The notes under the pieces are model-generated. The model searched no databases, was not told the origin of the DNA, and saw only the letters and a list, made by a program, of their open reading frames with translations. DNA of 64,000 bases from Pseudolysinimonas kribbensis (lineage in GTDB: Bacteria; Actinomycetota; Actinomycetes; Actinomycetales; Microbacteriaceae). The DNA lies in assembly GCF_030161895.1 (NCBI RefSeq), contig NZ_BSVB01000001.1, forward strand, positions 186,001 to 250,000. The letters run 5' to 3'. Below, one piece after another: positions 17,187-29,540 of this stretch (the first letter of the stretch is position 1; each line of letters opens with the position of its first letter). A program made the translations under genes and the position numbers.

Positions 17187-20100
17187 CTAGCTCGCGGTGA
17201 CGCGGTAGGTGTCGAAGGTGATCGTGCCGGTGCTGGTCGCCGAGCCCGAACGGTTGCCGTGCAGACCCACATAGCCCGCACCCTGCAACGCCGCCGTCGA
17301 GTCCGTCACCGTCAGCTGCGCATTCGCCGGCTCCGCCGCACCGACCCGCCACAGCTTCGCCGTGATCGTCGTCGGGCTCACCCCGGTCACCGTCACCTTC
17401 AGGTTGAACGAATCACCCGCAGCCCGCGTGATCCCCGCCACCTGCGCCGACTGCAGCACCGTCCCGCCACGCTGCGCCACCAACCACACCGTGCCGTCCT
17501 TGTTCAGCCACACCCGCGTCGTGTAGTTGTCATCAGCGCCGGCCATCTGCCGCGCCACCACACCCGCATACGCACTGCCCGTCGACGGCGCCGCATCCAA
17601 CGAGAACACCACCGTCGAGGTCGTGTCCCGCGCCACCACCGACTTCAACATCATGCTCCGCGTCTGCCCAGCCGGCAGAGCAAGCACACCCGCCCCACCC
17701 GACACCGAGGTCACCGACGCCGAACCCGACACCACCGTGTACGCGCCACCCACATCCGCCGAACCCCAGCCCGACGACACCGAACGAGCGAAATCATCCT
17801 GCGCCGCGAAGTCCGACGGGGTGCTGCGGCGACCGCGACCGTCGTGGTCCTGGTCGCCGTCGCTCCGCCGTTGTCGGTCACCGTGAGCGTCACGGGGTAC
17901 GACCCCGCGGCCGCATACGTGTGGGTGGCCGTCTTGCCGGACCCGGCCGCCGTCCCATCACCCCAGTTCCACGCGTAGCCCACGATCGACCCGTCGCTGT
18001 CGGTCGAGGCCGACGCGTCCGTCGAGACGGTCAGGGCGGACGTGCTCGAGACGAAGGACGCCGTCGGGACCGCATTGGCCGGCGGCGGGGTGCCGTCTCC
18101 CGCGGTGACGCGGTAGGTGTCGAAGGTGATCGTGCCGGTGCTGGTCGCCGAGCCCGAACGGTTGCCGTGCAGACCCACATAGCCCGCACCCTGCAACGCC
18201 GCCGTCGAGTCCGTCACCGTCAGCTGCGCATTCGCCGGCTCCGCCGCACCGACCCGCCACAGCTTCGCCGTGATCGTCGTCGGGCTCACCCCGGTCACCG
18301 TCACCTTCAGGTTGAACGAATCACCCGCAGCCCGCGTGATCCCCGCCACCTGCGCCGACTGCAGCACCGTCCCGCCACGCTGCGCCACCAACCACACCGT
18401 GCCGTCCTTGTTCAGCCACACCCGCGTCGTGTAGTTGTCATCAGCGCCGGCCATCTGCCGCGCCACCACACCCGCATACGCACTGCCCGTCGACGGCGCC
18501 GCATCCAACGAGAACACCACCGTCGAGGTCGTGTCCCGCGCCACCACCGACTTCAACATCATGCTCCGCGTCTGCCCAGCCGGCAGAGCAAGCACACCCG
18601 CCCCACCCGACACCGAGGTCACCGACGCCGAACCCGACACCACCGTGTACGCGCCACCCACATCCGCCGAACCCCAGCCCGACGACACCGAACGAGCGAA
18701 ATCATCCTGCGCCGCGAACGTGATGGTGGACAGTGTCACCGTCGCCGCCTTCGTCGCCGTGCTGTTCAGACTGTCCGTCACGGTCAGGGTGATGGTGTGG
18801 TCGCCCGGAGCGGTGTAGGTGTGGGTGGCCGTCTTGCCGGACCCGGCCGCCGTCCCATCACCCCAGTTCCACGCGTAACTCAGGCTCGCGCCGTCTGCCG
18901 CGGTCGAGGCCGAGGCATCCACCGCGACATCCAGCCCGGTGGGCGTCGTCGTGAAGGATGCGGTGGGCGCGCCGTGCACGACCGTGACCGTGCCGGTCGT
19001 CGTGCCGGTCGAACTGTCGTTGTCCGTCACGGTCAGGGTGACCGTGTAGCCGCCCGCGGCCGCGTAGGCGTGGCTCGCCGTCTTACCCGATCCGACCGCC
19101 GTGCCGTCACCCCAGTCCCAACTGTAGGAGGTGAGCGTGCCGTCGCTGTCGGTGGACGCCGAGGCATCGACGGAGGCGGTCAGCCCCGACACCGACGATG
19201 TGAACGACGCGGTCGGCGCCACGTTGGGTGCCGTCACCGTGACCGACTTGCTCGCGACCGCCGTCCGACCGCTGCTGTCGGTCACGGTCAGCGTGACCGG
19301 GTACGTGCCGGCCGCCGCGTACGTGTGCGTCGCCATGACGCCGCTGCCGGCCGCGGTTCCGTCACCCCAGTCCCAGGCGTAGCCCGTCAGGGTACGGCCC
19401 GCCGGAGCTGCCGACTGCGACCCGTCGACCGCGATCGCGAGGTCGGTCGGAGTCGCCGTGAACCCGGCGGTCGGCGACGCGATGCCCGCCGCCAGGTCGT
19501 ACTGCGCGGAGACAGCCGACGCAGGGAGTGTCGTGCCGTAGACCGCCACCTCGTCGACCTGGCCCGAGAAATAGGTGCTCGAAGGCTGGTTCGGCCATCC
19601 GCCCAGGTTGTCGCCGCCGACCCGCCAGTAGCCGTTGTAGCTCTGCGCGGTCTTGGCCGTGGGGTCGCTCGCCACCAGGGCTCCGTCGACGTAGAGACGG
19701 AGGCCGTCCGTCGGTGAGAGGGTGCCGACCAGCTGGTGCCACGCGCCGTCGTTGAGAGCTGTCGGGCTCGTGAGCGTGCGGGTCGACCCGTCGTAGATGC
19801 CGAACGTCACTCGGCCGTTGTTGAGCATGTAGAGGTGCCGGTCGTAGTTCGACGAATTGCCGGTCGCCGAACTGCCGTAGCCGATGATCTTGCCGCCCGT
19901 CCGGGTCGTGGTCTTGATCCACGTCTCGACCGAGAAGGTGGTCGTGCTCGACGGGACGGTGGCGGGAGTGCGCACCGTGCCCGTGCTGGAGCCGCTCAGC
20001 CGGGATGCCGGGTCGCCGGCGTCGGAGCTGACGGCACCCGGCGTCGTGGTCGTGACGCCGGATCCCACGACGGCGTCTGCACCGCCGGCCCAGTTGCTCG

Positions 20101-21866
20101 CGTCACCGCCGAGGCGCCAGTAGACGATCGCGCCGTCGTCGAGCACGCGGTCGGCGTACGCCGAGGGGTGCCGGAGGCCACGGTCACGGGCATCCACGCG
20201 CTCGCCTCGCTGTTACCGTCGCCGTCGGTGGCCACGACCCGGTACTGCTGGGAGGAGCCCGGCGTGAGACCGGTGTCCTTCAACTGCACGTTCGGGGTGT
20301 TCCACCACGTCGAGTCGGCGACTGTGCTGGCCACGGGCGCGGCGGTGCCTTCCCGGTAGAGGGCGTAGGTCTCATGCAGATCGTCGCGATCCCAGTTGGC
20401 CGGGATGCTGACCCGCACCGTGCCCGCGGATTTCGAGGTGGCCGTTCCCGTCCAGGACGGCGCGGCCAGACGCGGACCCATCTTCGCGCCCCCGCCGGAT
20501 GGATCGCGAAGCGCACGAGGCCCTGGAACTGGCGGTTGTTCACCGAGCCGAATTCCCCGCCCACCGAGATGTACTGCGTGTTGCCGGTGATCGACAGGCC
20601 GGCCTGACCCAGTCCGCTCGCGGTGCCCACCGTGAAGTCCGGGTACCAGGCGTACGGCGACGGCGACGGGGTCCCGCTCCAGTCCTGGTAGATGCTGCTG
20701 ACACTCGGCGAGCGGGTCAGGATGCCGCCCACGGATGTCGTGAAGGCCTGGATGTAGCGGTAGGTGCGGGTGGGCTGCTCCGGGGCGAGACCCACGGTGT
20801 CGCACTGGTGGGTGTGGCTCGTCGTGTAGACGACGGACCCCGTCGAGTAGACGCCGTACTCGTCGCCGTGGCAGTCGGCGACCCAGCGGATGTCGCCCGA
20901 CCCTGCTTCGGCCGAGAACACCCCCTCGAGATTGCCGGTCGCGACGTTGGCGGTGACCCACCCGGTGCCGTAGACGGCGCCCGAGTCGGCGGTCAGTCCG
21001 AAGATTCCCGCTTGACCGGCGTTCGGGCCGGAGCTGGCCCCGTTGATGACGGTGGCGGGAGCCGCCCACGGGAGGATCGAGCCGTCCGTGAGGTCGAGCG
21101 CGGCCAGGCCGCGCTGCGCGACGCCGTTCACGCCGCCGAACCGGCCGCCGATGATGAGCTTGGTGTTGGTCGGGTCCATGACCATGGCGTCGGTCTGCAG
21201 GTCCGTCGTCGGCGCCCAGCCGAGGAGGGCGCCGTTCGCGGTCGAGAAGGCCGCCAGGTTCTGGCGCGCGACCCCGTTGGCCTGGGTGAACAGACCGCCC
21301 ACGTACAGCGTGTTGGCGGTCGCCACCATGGCATACACGCCCGAGCCGCCGACGGACGGGTTGAATCCGGCGACCAGCTGACCGGTCGTCGCATCGACGG
21401 CGGCGACCGTGTAGCGCGTCTGGCCGTTGACCTGGTTGAACGACCCGCCGAGGTAGATCCGGCTGCCGTCGGGCGACGCGGCGATCGACTTGACCACGCC
21501 GTTCACGGCGGGCGCCCAGGCGGTCAGGTTTCCGGTGGTGATGTCGTACGCGAGGACGTTGCTCCGCGGCGTCAGCGTGCCGGAGCCCGGAGCGGCTCCG
21601 GCCTGCCGGGCGTTCGAGAAACTGCCGGCCGCGTACACGGTGCTGCCGATCATGGTCTGCGCCCAGACGTAGCCCGAGTCGATCTGCACGGTGGGGAGGG
21701 CGTCCGCCGTGACGAGGTTGCCGTCGCGCTGCTGGATGTTGGCCGGAGACGGGAGCGGGTCGGCATGCGCCGACTGCACCGAAAGGACGGTGAGGCCGAC
21801 GGCCGTGAGTGCGGCCACGGCCGTGACCGCGAGGATCCGCGTCGTTGCTGCTGAGATGGCGTTCAT
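17187..21866 (-). CDS. Giant secreted LamG/PKD-repeat protein of EPS locus (three frame breaks)
   Basis: About 1,560 aa after three corrections. Order: signal peptide (MNAISAATTRILAVTAVAAL, cut after SAHA); about 450 residues of beta-propeller-like repeats (DGSRIYLGGSFNQVNG, NTLYVGGLFTQANG, TKLIIGGRFGGVNG); a fibronectin-like segment; a LamG domain (SVETWIKTTTRTGGKIIGYG); three PKD domains (WDWGDGTAAGSG type); a ~205-aa beta domain; a fourth PKD; and an identical second beta domain. It is likely cell-surface or matrix-associated and carbohydrate-binding. Breaks lie at G/C runs 17818-17821, 20165-20168 and ~20488-20492. ATG 21866 has GGAG upstream; ATG 21884 overlaps the preceding stop and is an alternative. 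Confidence 0.8.
17193..17810 (-). repeat. 618-bp direct repeat, C-terminal copy
   Basis: Identical by eye to 18101-18718, at an offset of 908 bp. It encodes the last ~205-aa beta domain (FAAQDDFARSVSSGWGSADV to ITFDTYRVTA). The absence of any visible synonymous difference means the duplication is recent or kept alike by gene conversion. Confidence 0.9.
18101..18718 (-). repeat. 618-bp direct repeat, internal copy
   Basis: First copy, in coding order, of the exact duplication, separated from the other copy by 290 bp that encode one PKD domain and a short linker. Recombination between copies would delete or add a 908-bp module in frame only if 908 is adjusted by the missing base at 17818-17821 (909 = 303 codons). 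Confidence 0.9.
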
Positions 21867-21880
21867 CGTGGCTCCGATGC

Positions 21881-22537
21881 TCATGACACGGTTTCGGTGA
21901 ATTGGGCGACCGGCGTTCCGGCAGCGTGACTGACCGTCACGGTGACCTGACGGCCCTGGGGATGGGACAGCATGAAGACGTAGGAACCGGTCGCCGTGGC
22001 GCCCGGTGCGACCACGCCGTGAAAGGGCACGCCCTTGCCGGCGGTCGTCGCCACGGCGAAGGTCCCGTCCGAGGCGACGACGTTCACGTACGCCGAGTCG
22101 ACGCTGGCGGTCGCGGTGCCCGCGTTGTCGACCTCCACCTTGACGACGACGGCGGCTCCGTCGATCTCGCCCGGCGTCTTCGCCGTGACCTTGATGGCGG
22201 TGACGCTCGCGATGCGGATCGAGACCCCGCCGCCGACCTTCGCGGCGGCACCCGCCCGCGCGCCCACCGTCGGCTCCGGCGTCGGCGATGCCACCTGCTG
22301 GTCGACGGTGCCGCCGCTCGGAGCGGGGACCGGCTTCTTGACGCTATGGGTCGGCAGGGTGGTCGCCGGCTGGGGTGTCGCGGGGACGCACGCGGTCAGG
22401 GCCGTGGCAGCGACGACGAAGGACAGCAGGAGGAGCGACGGCCGTGGGAGACGCGCGCGGAATGCCGCTCGGAGCGCGGCTGCGGTCCGGGGGTGGACGG
22501 AACCAACTCGGTTTCGCACGCGGGGGGACGTGTTCAC
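21881..22537 (-). CDS. Putative lipoprotein co-transcribed with the PKD protein
   Basis: A 218-aa protein with a type II signal peptide: a basic N-terminus, the hydrophobic run PSLLLLSFVVAATALTAC and a lipobox LTAC at about residue 46. A Pro/Thr-rich linker follows, then one domain with SIRIASVTAIKVTAKTPGEI and FHGVVAPGATATGSYVFML, resembling an immunoglobulin-like extracellular fold. It probably anchors or assists the secreted PKD protein, whose first ATG overlaps its stop (ATGA). The GTG at 22537 has AGGA 7 nt upstream. Confidence 0.75.
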   Translation of the reverse strand: MNTSPRVRNRVGSVHPRTAAALRAAFRARLPRPSLLLLSFVVAATALTACVPATPQPATTLPTHSVKKPVPAPSGGTVDQQVASPTPEPTVGARAGAAAKVGGGVSIRIASVTAIKVTAKTPGEIDGAAVVVKVEVDNAGTATASVDSAYVNVVASDGTFAVATTAGKGVPFHGVVAPGATATGSYVFMLSHPQGRQVTVTVSHAAGTPVAQFTETVS

Positions 22538-22611
22538 GGGAATCCTGTGTATCGGGGGGTATAACAGGACGGCGGCGATGCGGGTCGGGGGACACACTCG
22601 CTGCGCACATA

Positions 22612-23573
22612 CTAGTGAATGGACTTCGGCGTCGCGCCCCCTTCCGGGGGACCCCGGTTGTCCCCCGCAGCCCATCGCGGACCGCCCGCAGCGCCGGCGC
22701 GATGGTGCGGCGGGGCGAGCGGAACTGCCGCCGGCCTCCTTGGAGCAGGACGAGAAGCGCCATGCGTGGCGCGCCCCGTCGCCATCGACGGATCGACACC
22801 CGGTCGAGGTGCTTGCGCGCGAAGATCAGGCGGTTCCGGATGTTGAAGTAGTAGTAGATCGGCGACTTGGCCCCCACCGGGCCGCCGCTCGCGTGGGTCG
22901 CCCCCTCGTCGTGCACGGCGGTCAGACCCTCGTCGACACGGACCACTCCCCCGGCCGCCCACACGCGCCAACAGAGGTCGACGTCCTCCCAGTACAGGAA
23001 GTAGTCATGGTCGAAGCCGCCGGAGGCATCCCAGAGTCGCGAGGAGATCGCGAAGCACGCCCCGCTGACCCACCGCACCACGTCCGCCTCGGGGATGAAC
23101 GCCGGACGCACCCGGGACGCCCGCATCCGGCCGTCCGCGAGGTAGAGGTCCTGGAGCTCGGCGAAGCTCGTCCCGTCGGGTCGCACGACGAGGGGCGCCA
23201 CCAGTTCCATCGGCTTCTCGCGCACCCGGGCGAGGAGCTTCACGACGGCAGCAGGGTCCAGGTGCGCGTCCGGATTCAGGATCAGGAACTCCGTGGCGCC
23301 CGCGGCCCTCGCGGCCGCGACGCCGAGAGCGACGCCCGCGCCGAAGCCGACGTTGATCGGCGATGGCACGACGACCCAGCCGTGCCGGCGCCCGACGTCG
23401 CTCATCGCCTCGCTCTCGGCCTCCGAGGTCCGGTTGTCGACGACGACGCCGAGAACATCCGGCAGCCCGGTCAGGGTCGATGACAGGTTGCGTTCGACCA
23501 GATCGTGCGATCCGTAGTTGACCACCACGACGGCACGACGCCCCGCGGCTTCTGCGCCGGTGGACTCGGGCAC
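22612..23573 (-). CDS. GT2 glycosyltransferase, rhamnosyl/galactofuranosyl type (frame broken)
   Basis: About 320 aa after one correction. It has a GT-A start RRAVVVVNYGSHDLVERNLS, ILNPDAHLDPAAVVKLL (DXD-like), VSGACFAISSRLWDASGGFD and FLYWEDVDLCWRVWAAGG, typical of GT2 rhamnosyl- or galactofuranosyl-transferases. Near the end, the C-run at 22637-22641 (plus strand) is one base short; correcting it ends the protein at ...RKGGATPKSIH with stop TAG at 22612. Without correction the frame runs 270 nt into the lipoprotein gene. UDP-galactopyranose mutase in the same locus makes a Galf donor plausible. Confidence 0.8.
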
Positions 23574-23633
23574 TACTCTTGACCGCTCGGCGCCGTCGGT
23601 GCCGGGCGCCGTTCGACCGCCGGGAGAGGCTCC

Positions 23634-24683
23634 GTGAGACCCTTGCGCATCCTCCAATCGTTTCCGCCTCCTCGGCCCACGACCAATCCCTACATCATCA
23701 TGCTGGATCGGGCGCTGGCCGCCACCGAGGGAATCGAGCACCATCGCTTCGGATGGCGCCGCGCCCTCGCGGGTCGATACGACGCGATCCACTTCCATTG
23801 GCCCGAGACCCTCTTCAACGCGCGCAGCCCGCTGCGGCGCCTGGCGAAGAGGTGGCTGTTCGTCGCGCTGATCCTCCGGCTGCGCGTGTCCCGGACGGCG
23901 GTCGTCCGCACGGTGCACAACCTCCAGCCGCCGACCGGGCTGACCCCTCTGCAGCGTTGGCTGCTCTCCGCGGTCGATCTCCGGACCGACCTCCGGATCC
24001 TCATCGGCGAGACGACCGAGCTGCCGCCCGGGCTGCCCACGGTCACGATCCTGCATGGCGACTACCGGCCGTGGTTCGCGGGGATCACCCGTCGCTCGCC
24101 GATCCCCGGGCGCCTCGCCTTCGTCGGGCTGATCCGCCGCTACAAGGGCGTGGAGACGTTGATCACGTCCTTCCGGGGACTGCGGGGCGATGGGGTGAGC
24201 CTCGCCGTGTCGGGGAACCCGACCTCGGACGAGCTCGCCGACGAGATCCGCGGGCTCGCGGCGGAGGATCCGCGCGTCGTGCTCCGCCTCGAGTTCCTCG
24301 ACGACGCCGACTTCGTCGCCGCGATGACCGAGGGCAGCCTGGTCGCGCTGCCGTACCGGTTCATGCACAACTCGGGCAGCGTTCTCGCCGCACTCTCGCT
24401 CGACCGTCCCGTCCTCGTTCCGCGCAACGATGCCAACGAGGCACTGGCGACGGAGGTCGGTCCGGGATGGATCAGCATGTACGACGGCGAGCTCGACACC
24501 GCTGCGCTCGACGCCGCCCTCGACGAGGTCTCCCGACCGCGCGCGCCGCACCCCGACCTGTCGCGTCGGGGATGGGAGCGGACCGGAGAGCGGCATGCGC
24601 AGGCGTACGCTCGCGCGGTCCGCCTGCGACGCGGGGGCGCGAGCGCGGTCCCCGATGCGGACGGGGAGCCGTCGACACCATGA
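23634..24683 (+). CDS. Glycosyltransferase, GT-B fold
   Basis: A 349-aa intact enzyme beginning RPLRILQSFPPPRPTTNPYI. YDAIHFHWPETLF is typical of GT4-like EPS transferases, and RLAFVGLIRRYKGVETLITS marks the nucleotide-sugar binding half. The GTG at 23634 is preceded by GGGAG at 8 nt. It diverges from the GT2 gene at 22612-23573 and overlaps the next gene by ATGA. It would add a sugar to the EPS repeat unit; donor and linkage are unknown. Confidence 0.8.
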   Translation: MRPLRILQSFPPPRPTTNPYIIMLDRALAATEGIEHHRFGWRRALAGRYDAIHFHWPETLFNARSPLRRLAKRWLFVALILRLRVSRTAVVRTVHNLQPPTGLTPLQRWLLSAVDLRTDLRILIGETTELPPGLPTVTILHGDYRPWFAGITRRSPIPGRLAFVGLIRRYKGVETLITSFRGLRGDGVSLAVSGNPTSDELADEIRGLAAEDPRVVLRLEFLDDADFVAAMTEGSLVALPYRFMHNSGSVLAALSLDRPVLVPRNDANEALATEVGPGWISMYDGELDTAALDAALDEVSRPRAPHPDLSRRGWERTGERHAQAYARAVRLRRGGASAVPDADGEPSTP

Positions 24684-25588
24684 CCCGTCGCCTGACGGTC
24701 GCGATCGCCACCTACCGGCGGCCCGAGCGGCTCGCCCGCGCGATCGGCGAGGTCGCCGACGCCCTCGGCGAGCTCGCCGACGTCGACGGCGAGATCCTCG
24801 TCGTCGACAACGACCCCGACGGATCGGCGGCCCCGGTCGCCCGCGCGGTGCGCTATGTCCTCGAGCCGGAGCCCGGTCTGAGCGCCGCGCGCAACCGCGC
24901 TCTCGACGAAGCCGCGGGGGCCGATCTCCTCGTGTTCATCGACGACGACGAACGGCCGACGCCGGGATGGCTCCCCGCGCTGCTCCGGGTCCTCGACGAA
25001 TGCGGCGCCGATGCCGTGGCCGGGAGGGTGGTGACCGCCCTGCCCACCCCGATCGATCCCTGGCTGACCGCGGTCGGCGCCTTCGTGCGCCCCACCCGGA
25101 TCGATCGGCAGGTGATGCCGCAGGCCGCGACCAACAACCTGCTGCTGCGCATGGCGGCCGTCCGCGCCAGCGGCGTGCGGTTCGATCCCCGCTTCGGGAC
25201 CACGGGGGGCGAGGACAGCCTCTTCACGCTGCAGTTCTCCCGATCGGGGTACGTCATCCGCTGGGCGCAGGACGCCGTCGTCGTCGAGGATGTGCTGCCG
25301 CAACGCGTCGATCGCCACTGGATCCTGATGCGTGCCTACCGCAACGGCACGACGTCGGCGCGACTCGCGGCGGTCCTCGCCACCGGTCGCGCCGGTCGCA
25401 TCCGGGCGCGCGCCGCGTCCATCGCCGGAGGCCTGTTGCGCGTGGCGGCGGGCGGTGCGCGCTGGCTCCTGGGAGTCCTCTTCCGCTCGCTGCGTTGGCG
25501 GTCGACGGGCACGCGCGCGATGTACCGCGGTGCCGGGTTCGTGGCGGGAGCCCTGGGTCGGGGTTACGAAGAGTACGCGCGTCGCTGA
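24680..25588 (+). CDS. GT2 family glycosyltransferase
   Basis: A 302-aa GT-A glycosyltransferase. Visible motifs are LTVAIATYRRPERLARAI, EILVVDNDPDGS, EPGLSAARNRALDEA, LLVFIDDDERPTPGWLPALL (DXD) and GTTGGEDSLFTLQFSRSGY (acceptor region with the catalytic ED). Weakly hydrophobic segments follow at the C-terminus. It is coupled to the preceding transferase by a 4-nt overlap and ends 7 bp from the convergent phosphatase-like gene. Confidence 0.85.
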   Translation: MTRRLTVAIATYRRPERLARAIGEVADALGELADVDGEILVVDNDPDGSAAPVARAVRYVLEPEPGLSAARNRALDEAAGADLLVFIDDDERPTPGWLPALLRVLDECGADAVAGRVVTALPTPIDPWLTAVGAFVRPTRIDRQVMPQAATNNLLLRMAAVRASGVRFDPRFGTTGGEDSLFTLQFSRSGYVIRWAQDAVVVEDVLPQRVDRHWILMRAYRNGTTSARLAAVLATGRAGRIRARAASIAGGLLRVAAGGARWLLGVLFRSLRWRSTGTRAMYRGAGFVAGALGRGYEEYARR

Positions 25589-25595
25589 GTGCAGG

Positions 25596-26195
25596 TCACA
25601 CCGGGGCTGTCGACACCAGCAGACGGGCGACGGACTCCGCCACCTCGTGCACCTGCCGGATGGTCAGGGCATGCTCGCGCCGCCCGCGTGTGTGCCCATC
25701 CGCGATGCTCAGCGGGTCGCGGATCGGCAGGAAGGGCAACCGGCGCTCCCGGGGCGGGGTGCCGGCGCCGCGACGGGCGTCGAGGTGCCGGGCGAACGCG
25801 GCGACCGCCTCCTCTCCCGAGAGGGACGGGTCCCGCCGGAAGTCCCCGCCGAGCCACAGCGCCTCTCGCAGCGTGAAGATCCTCGATCGGGCCTCGGGCG
25901 ACAGCGTCGCGACCGCGGCACGATTGGAGCGCGATGCGGTGAGGACGATCCTCGCCTGCTCGATGCGGGCGGTCCGGGTGCGCAGTGAGAGGTGCTCGGC
26001 GTCGAACTGGGCCCACGCCGGGTCGGCCCCGTCATGCCGCGCGACCAGCTCGCAGATGCGACCTCGGGGCACGGCGCGCAGTCCGGCGCTTCCGACCCGC
26101 ACCGAGTCGAACGCCGAGGAGCCGCGCAGGATCCGCTCCATGACGAATTCCGCGTGCGGCGACCGGCAGACGTTGGCGGTGCAGACGATCAGCAC
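25596..26195 (-). CDS. Low-molecular-weight protein-tyrosine-phosphatase-like protein
   Basis: A 199-aa protein. The P-loop VCTANVCRSP fits C-X5-R-S/T of LMW-PTPs and lies at the N-terminus as expected. The fold continues with VGSAGLRA and IEQARIVLTASRSNRAAV, and IRDPLSIADG may supply the acid DP loop. It probably dephosphorylates the tyrosine autokinase of this locus. The marked GTG lacks a close ribosome site. GAGGAGGAG lies just before a CTG at 26219, eight codons upstream in frame, so initiation at that rare codon is possible. Confidence 0.75.
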   Translation of the reverse strand: MLIVCTANVCRSPHAEFVMERILRGSSAFDSVRVGSAGLRAVPRGRICELVARHDGADPAWAQFDAEHLSLRTRTARIEQARIVLTASRSNRAAVATLSPEARSRIFTLREALWLGGDFRRDPSLSGEEAVAAFARHLDARRGAGTPPRERRLPFLPIRDPLSIADGHTRGRREHALTIRQVHEVAESVARLLVSTAPV

Positions 26196-26298
26196 GGTGG
26201 CGTGTGCGAGCCTGGTCAGCGCTCCTCCTCGGGGGCGGGGGGCATGATCCGGGCGAGCCTAGCGCACGGTTCGGCGACGAGATAGAGTTCGCACTCGA

Positions 26299-26315
26299 GG
26301 GGCCCTCACGGCCCC
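26299..26315. other. Small perfect hairpin in divergent intergenic region
   Basis: GGGGCC-CTCAC-GGCCCC lies between the phosphatase and cytidylyltransferase starts. It could be a leader hairpin of the rightward gene; no regulator is implied by sequence. Confidence 0.3.
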
Positions 26316-26355
26316 ACCTCGACGCGTCCCCCGCTCGCCGACGAAAGACTGCCCG

Positions 26356-26805
26356 ATGACTCGTATCGGCTACGCCGCAGGAGCATTCGACCTGTTCCAC
26401 ATCGGCCACCTCAACATCCTCCGCCACGCGAGGAGCGCGTGCGATCGCCTCATCGCCGGCGTGGTCTCCGACGAGATGCTCGAGCGCACCAAGGGCGTCA
26501 CGCCGATCGTCCCGCTGGCGGAGCGCCTGGAGATCGTGCGGGGTATCCGCTACGTCGACGACGCCGTCGTCGAGTCCGTTCCGGAGAAGATGGATGTCTG
26601 GCGCGAGCTGCGTTTCGACGTCTTCTTCAAGGGCGACGACTGGCGCGGCACGGAGAAGGGCCTGCGCCTGGAACGGCAGTTCGCCGAGGTGGGCGTCGAG
26701 GTCGTCTACTTCCCCTACACGGTGAGCACGTCGAGCACGGCCCTGCGGCGCGCCCTGACCGCGCTCGAAGGCGAGGAGCGCACCTCCGGCTCGCTCCCGG
26801 TCTGA
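26356..26805 (+). CDS. Cytidylyltransferase, glycerol-3-phosphate type (TagD-like)
   Basis: A 149-aa nucleotidyltransferase with the start TRIGYAAGAFDLFHIGHLNI (HIGH signature HIGH at residues 16-19), RTKGVTPIVPLAERLEIVRG and the C-terminal STSSTALRRAL matching the RTxGxSTT loop in position. Relatives activate glycerol-3-phosphate or similar polyol phosphates with CTP. Together with the CDP-alcohol transferase at 6242 it suggests a CDP-polyol branch in EPS synthesis (inference). It is intact and faces the galactofuranose genes. Confidence 0.8.
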   Translation: MTRIGYAAGAFDLFHIGHLNILRHARSACDRLIAGVVSDEMLERTKGVTPIVPLAERLEIVRGIRYVDDAVVESVPEKMDVWRELRFDVFFKGDDWRGTEKGLRLERQFAEVGVEVVYFPYTVSTSSTALRRALTALEGEERTSGSLPV

Positions 26806-26817
26806 GGCGCTTGCTAG

Positions 26818-29072
<2,255 letters not shown>

Positions 29073-29168
29073 CACCCGATCTGGTGTCATCGGCATCCCG
29101 CCACGGATCCCCACCGGGCCTACACTGAACGCGGACGATCCGGCGGGATCGGCCGTAGGGGAAATCCG

Positions 29169-29384
29169 ATGAGCCGGTCGAAGGCGGCCCGCGCCCGCGC
29201 GATGGCCTACCGCGCCCTGGCCTACCGCGCCTGGTTCGTCGCCCCGGCCGAGGCAGAGGTGCCGGACATCGCGATCATCACCGACGCGCGCCTGCAGGAG
29301 CGCGAGCACCGCCGCCAGTTGCGGCGGGCCCAGTTCGGGTTGTTCGATTCACCGACGCCACGCGTCGCATCGACCGCGGTCTGA
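29169..29384 (+). CDS. Small hypothetical protein, 71 aa
   Basis: A short, basic and Ala/Arg-rich protein (SRSKAARARAMAYRALAYRA, ending FDSPTPRVASTAV). No recognised domain. Support for coding comes from AGGGGA 7 nt before the ATG, a TACACT -10-like box about 40 bp upstream, and clean spacing between neighbours. A YRALAYRAW tandem is visible near residue 18. Confidence 0.55.
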   Translation: MSRSKAARARAMAYRALAYRAWFVAPAEAEVPDIAIITDARLQEREHRRQLRRAQFGLFDSPTPRVASTAV

Positions 29385-29429
29385 GCGCGTCTGCCGGGCG
29401 GCATCGGCGGTCTTCGGTAACCTGCCGAC

Positions 29430-29540
29430 ATGTCGTGCATCCGCTTCAACACCCCGGCGCAGCGCGCGCAGCTGGCCGCGCTCGCCCCGTCGATGCTGAC
29501 GCCCGAAGAGGTCGCGGCGCAGCATCCGGCTCCCCGGTGA
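29430..29540 (+). CDS. Small protein, 36 aa, leaderless
   Basis: This reads MSCIRFNTPAQRAQLAALAP and ends HPAPR. No family is recognised. TAACCT lies 6 bp before the ATG (29418-29423), giving a leaderless transcript. Its TGA overlaps the GTG of the next gene (GTGA), so it may serve as a coupled upstream frame for the HEAT-like protein as well as a peptide in its own right. Confidence 0.5.
   Translation: MSCIRFNTPAQRAQLAALAPSMLTPEEVAAQHPAPR

Noticed and set aside
17921..19717. A ~600-codon plus-strand frame opposite the PKD protein
   Set aside because: It contains long Arg-rich runs duplicated with the 618-bp repeat and is antisense to recognisable PKD and beta domains.
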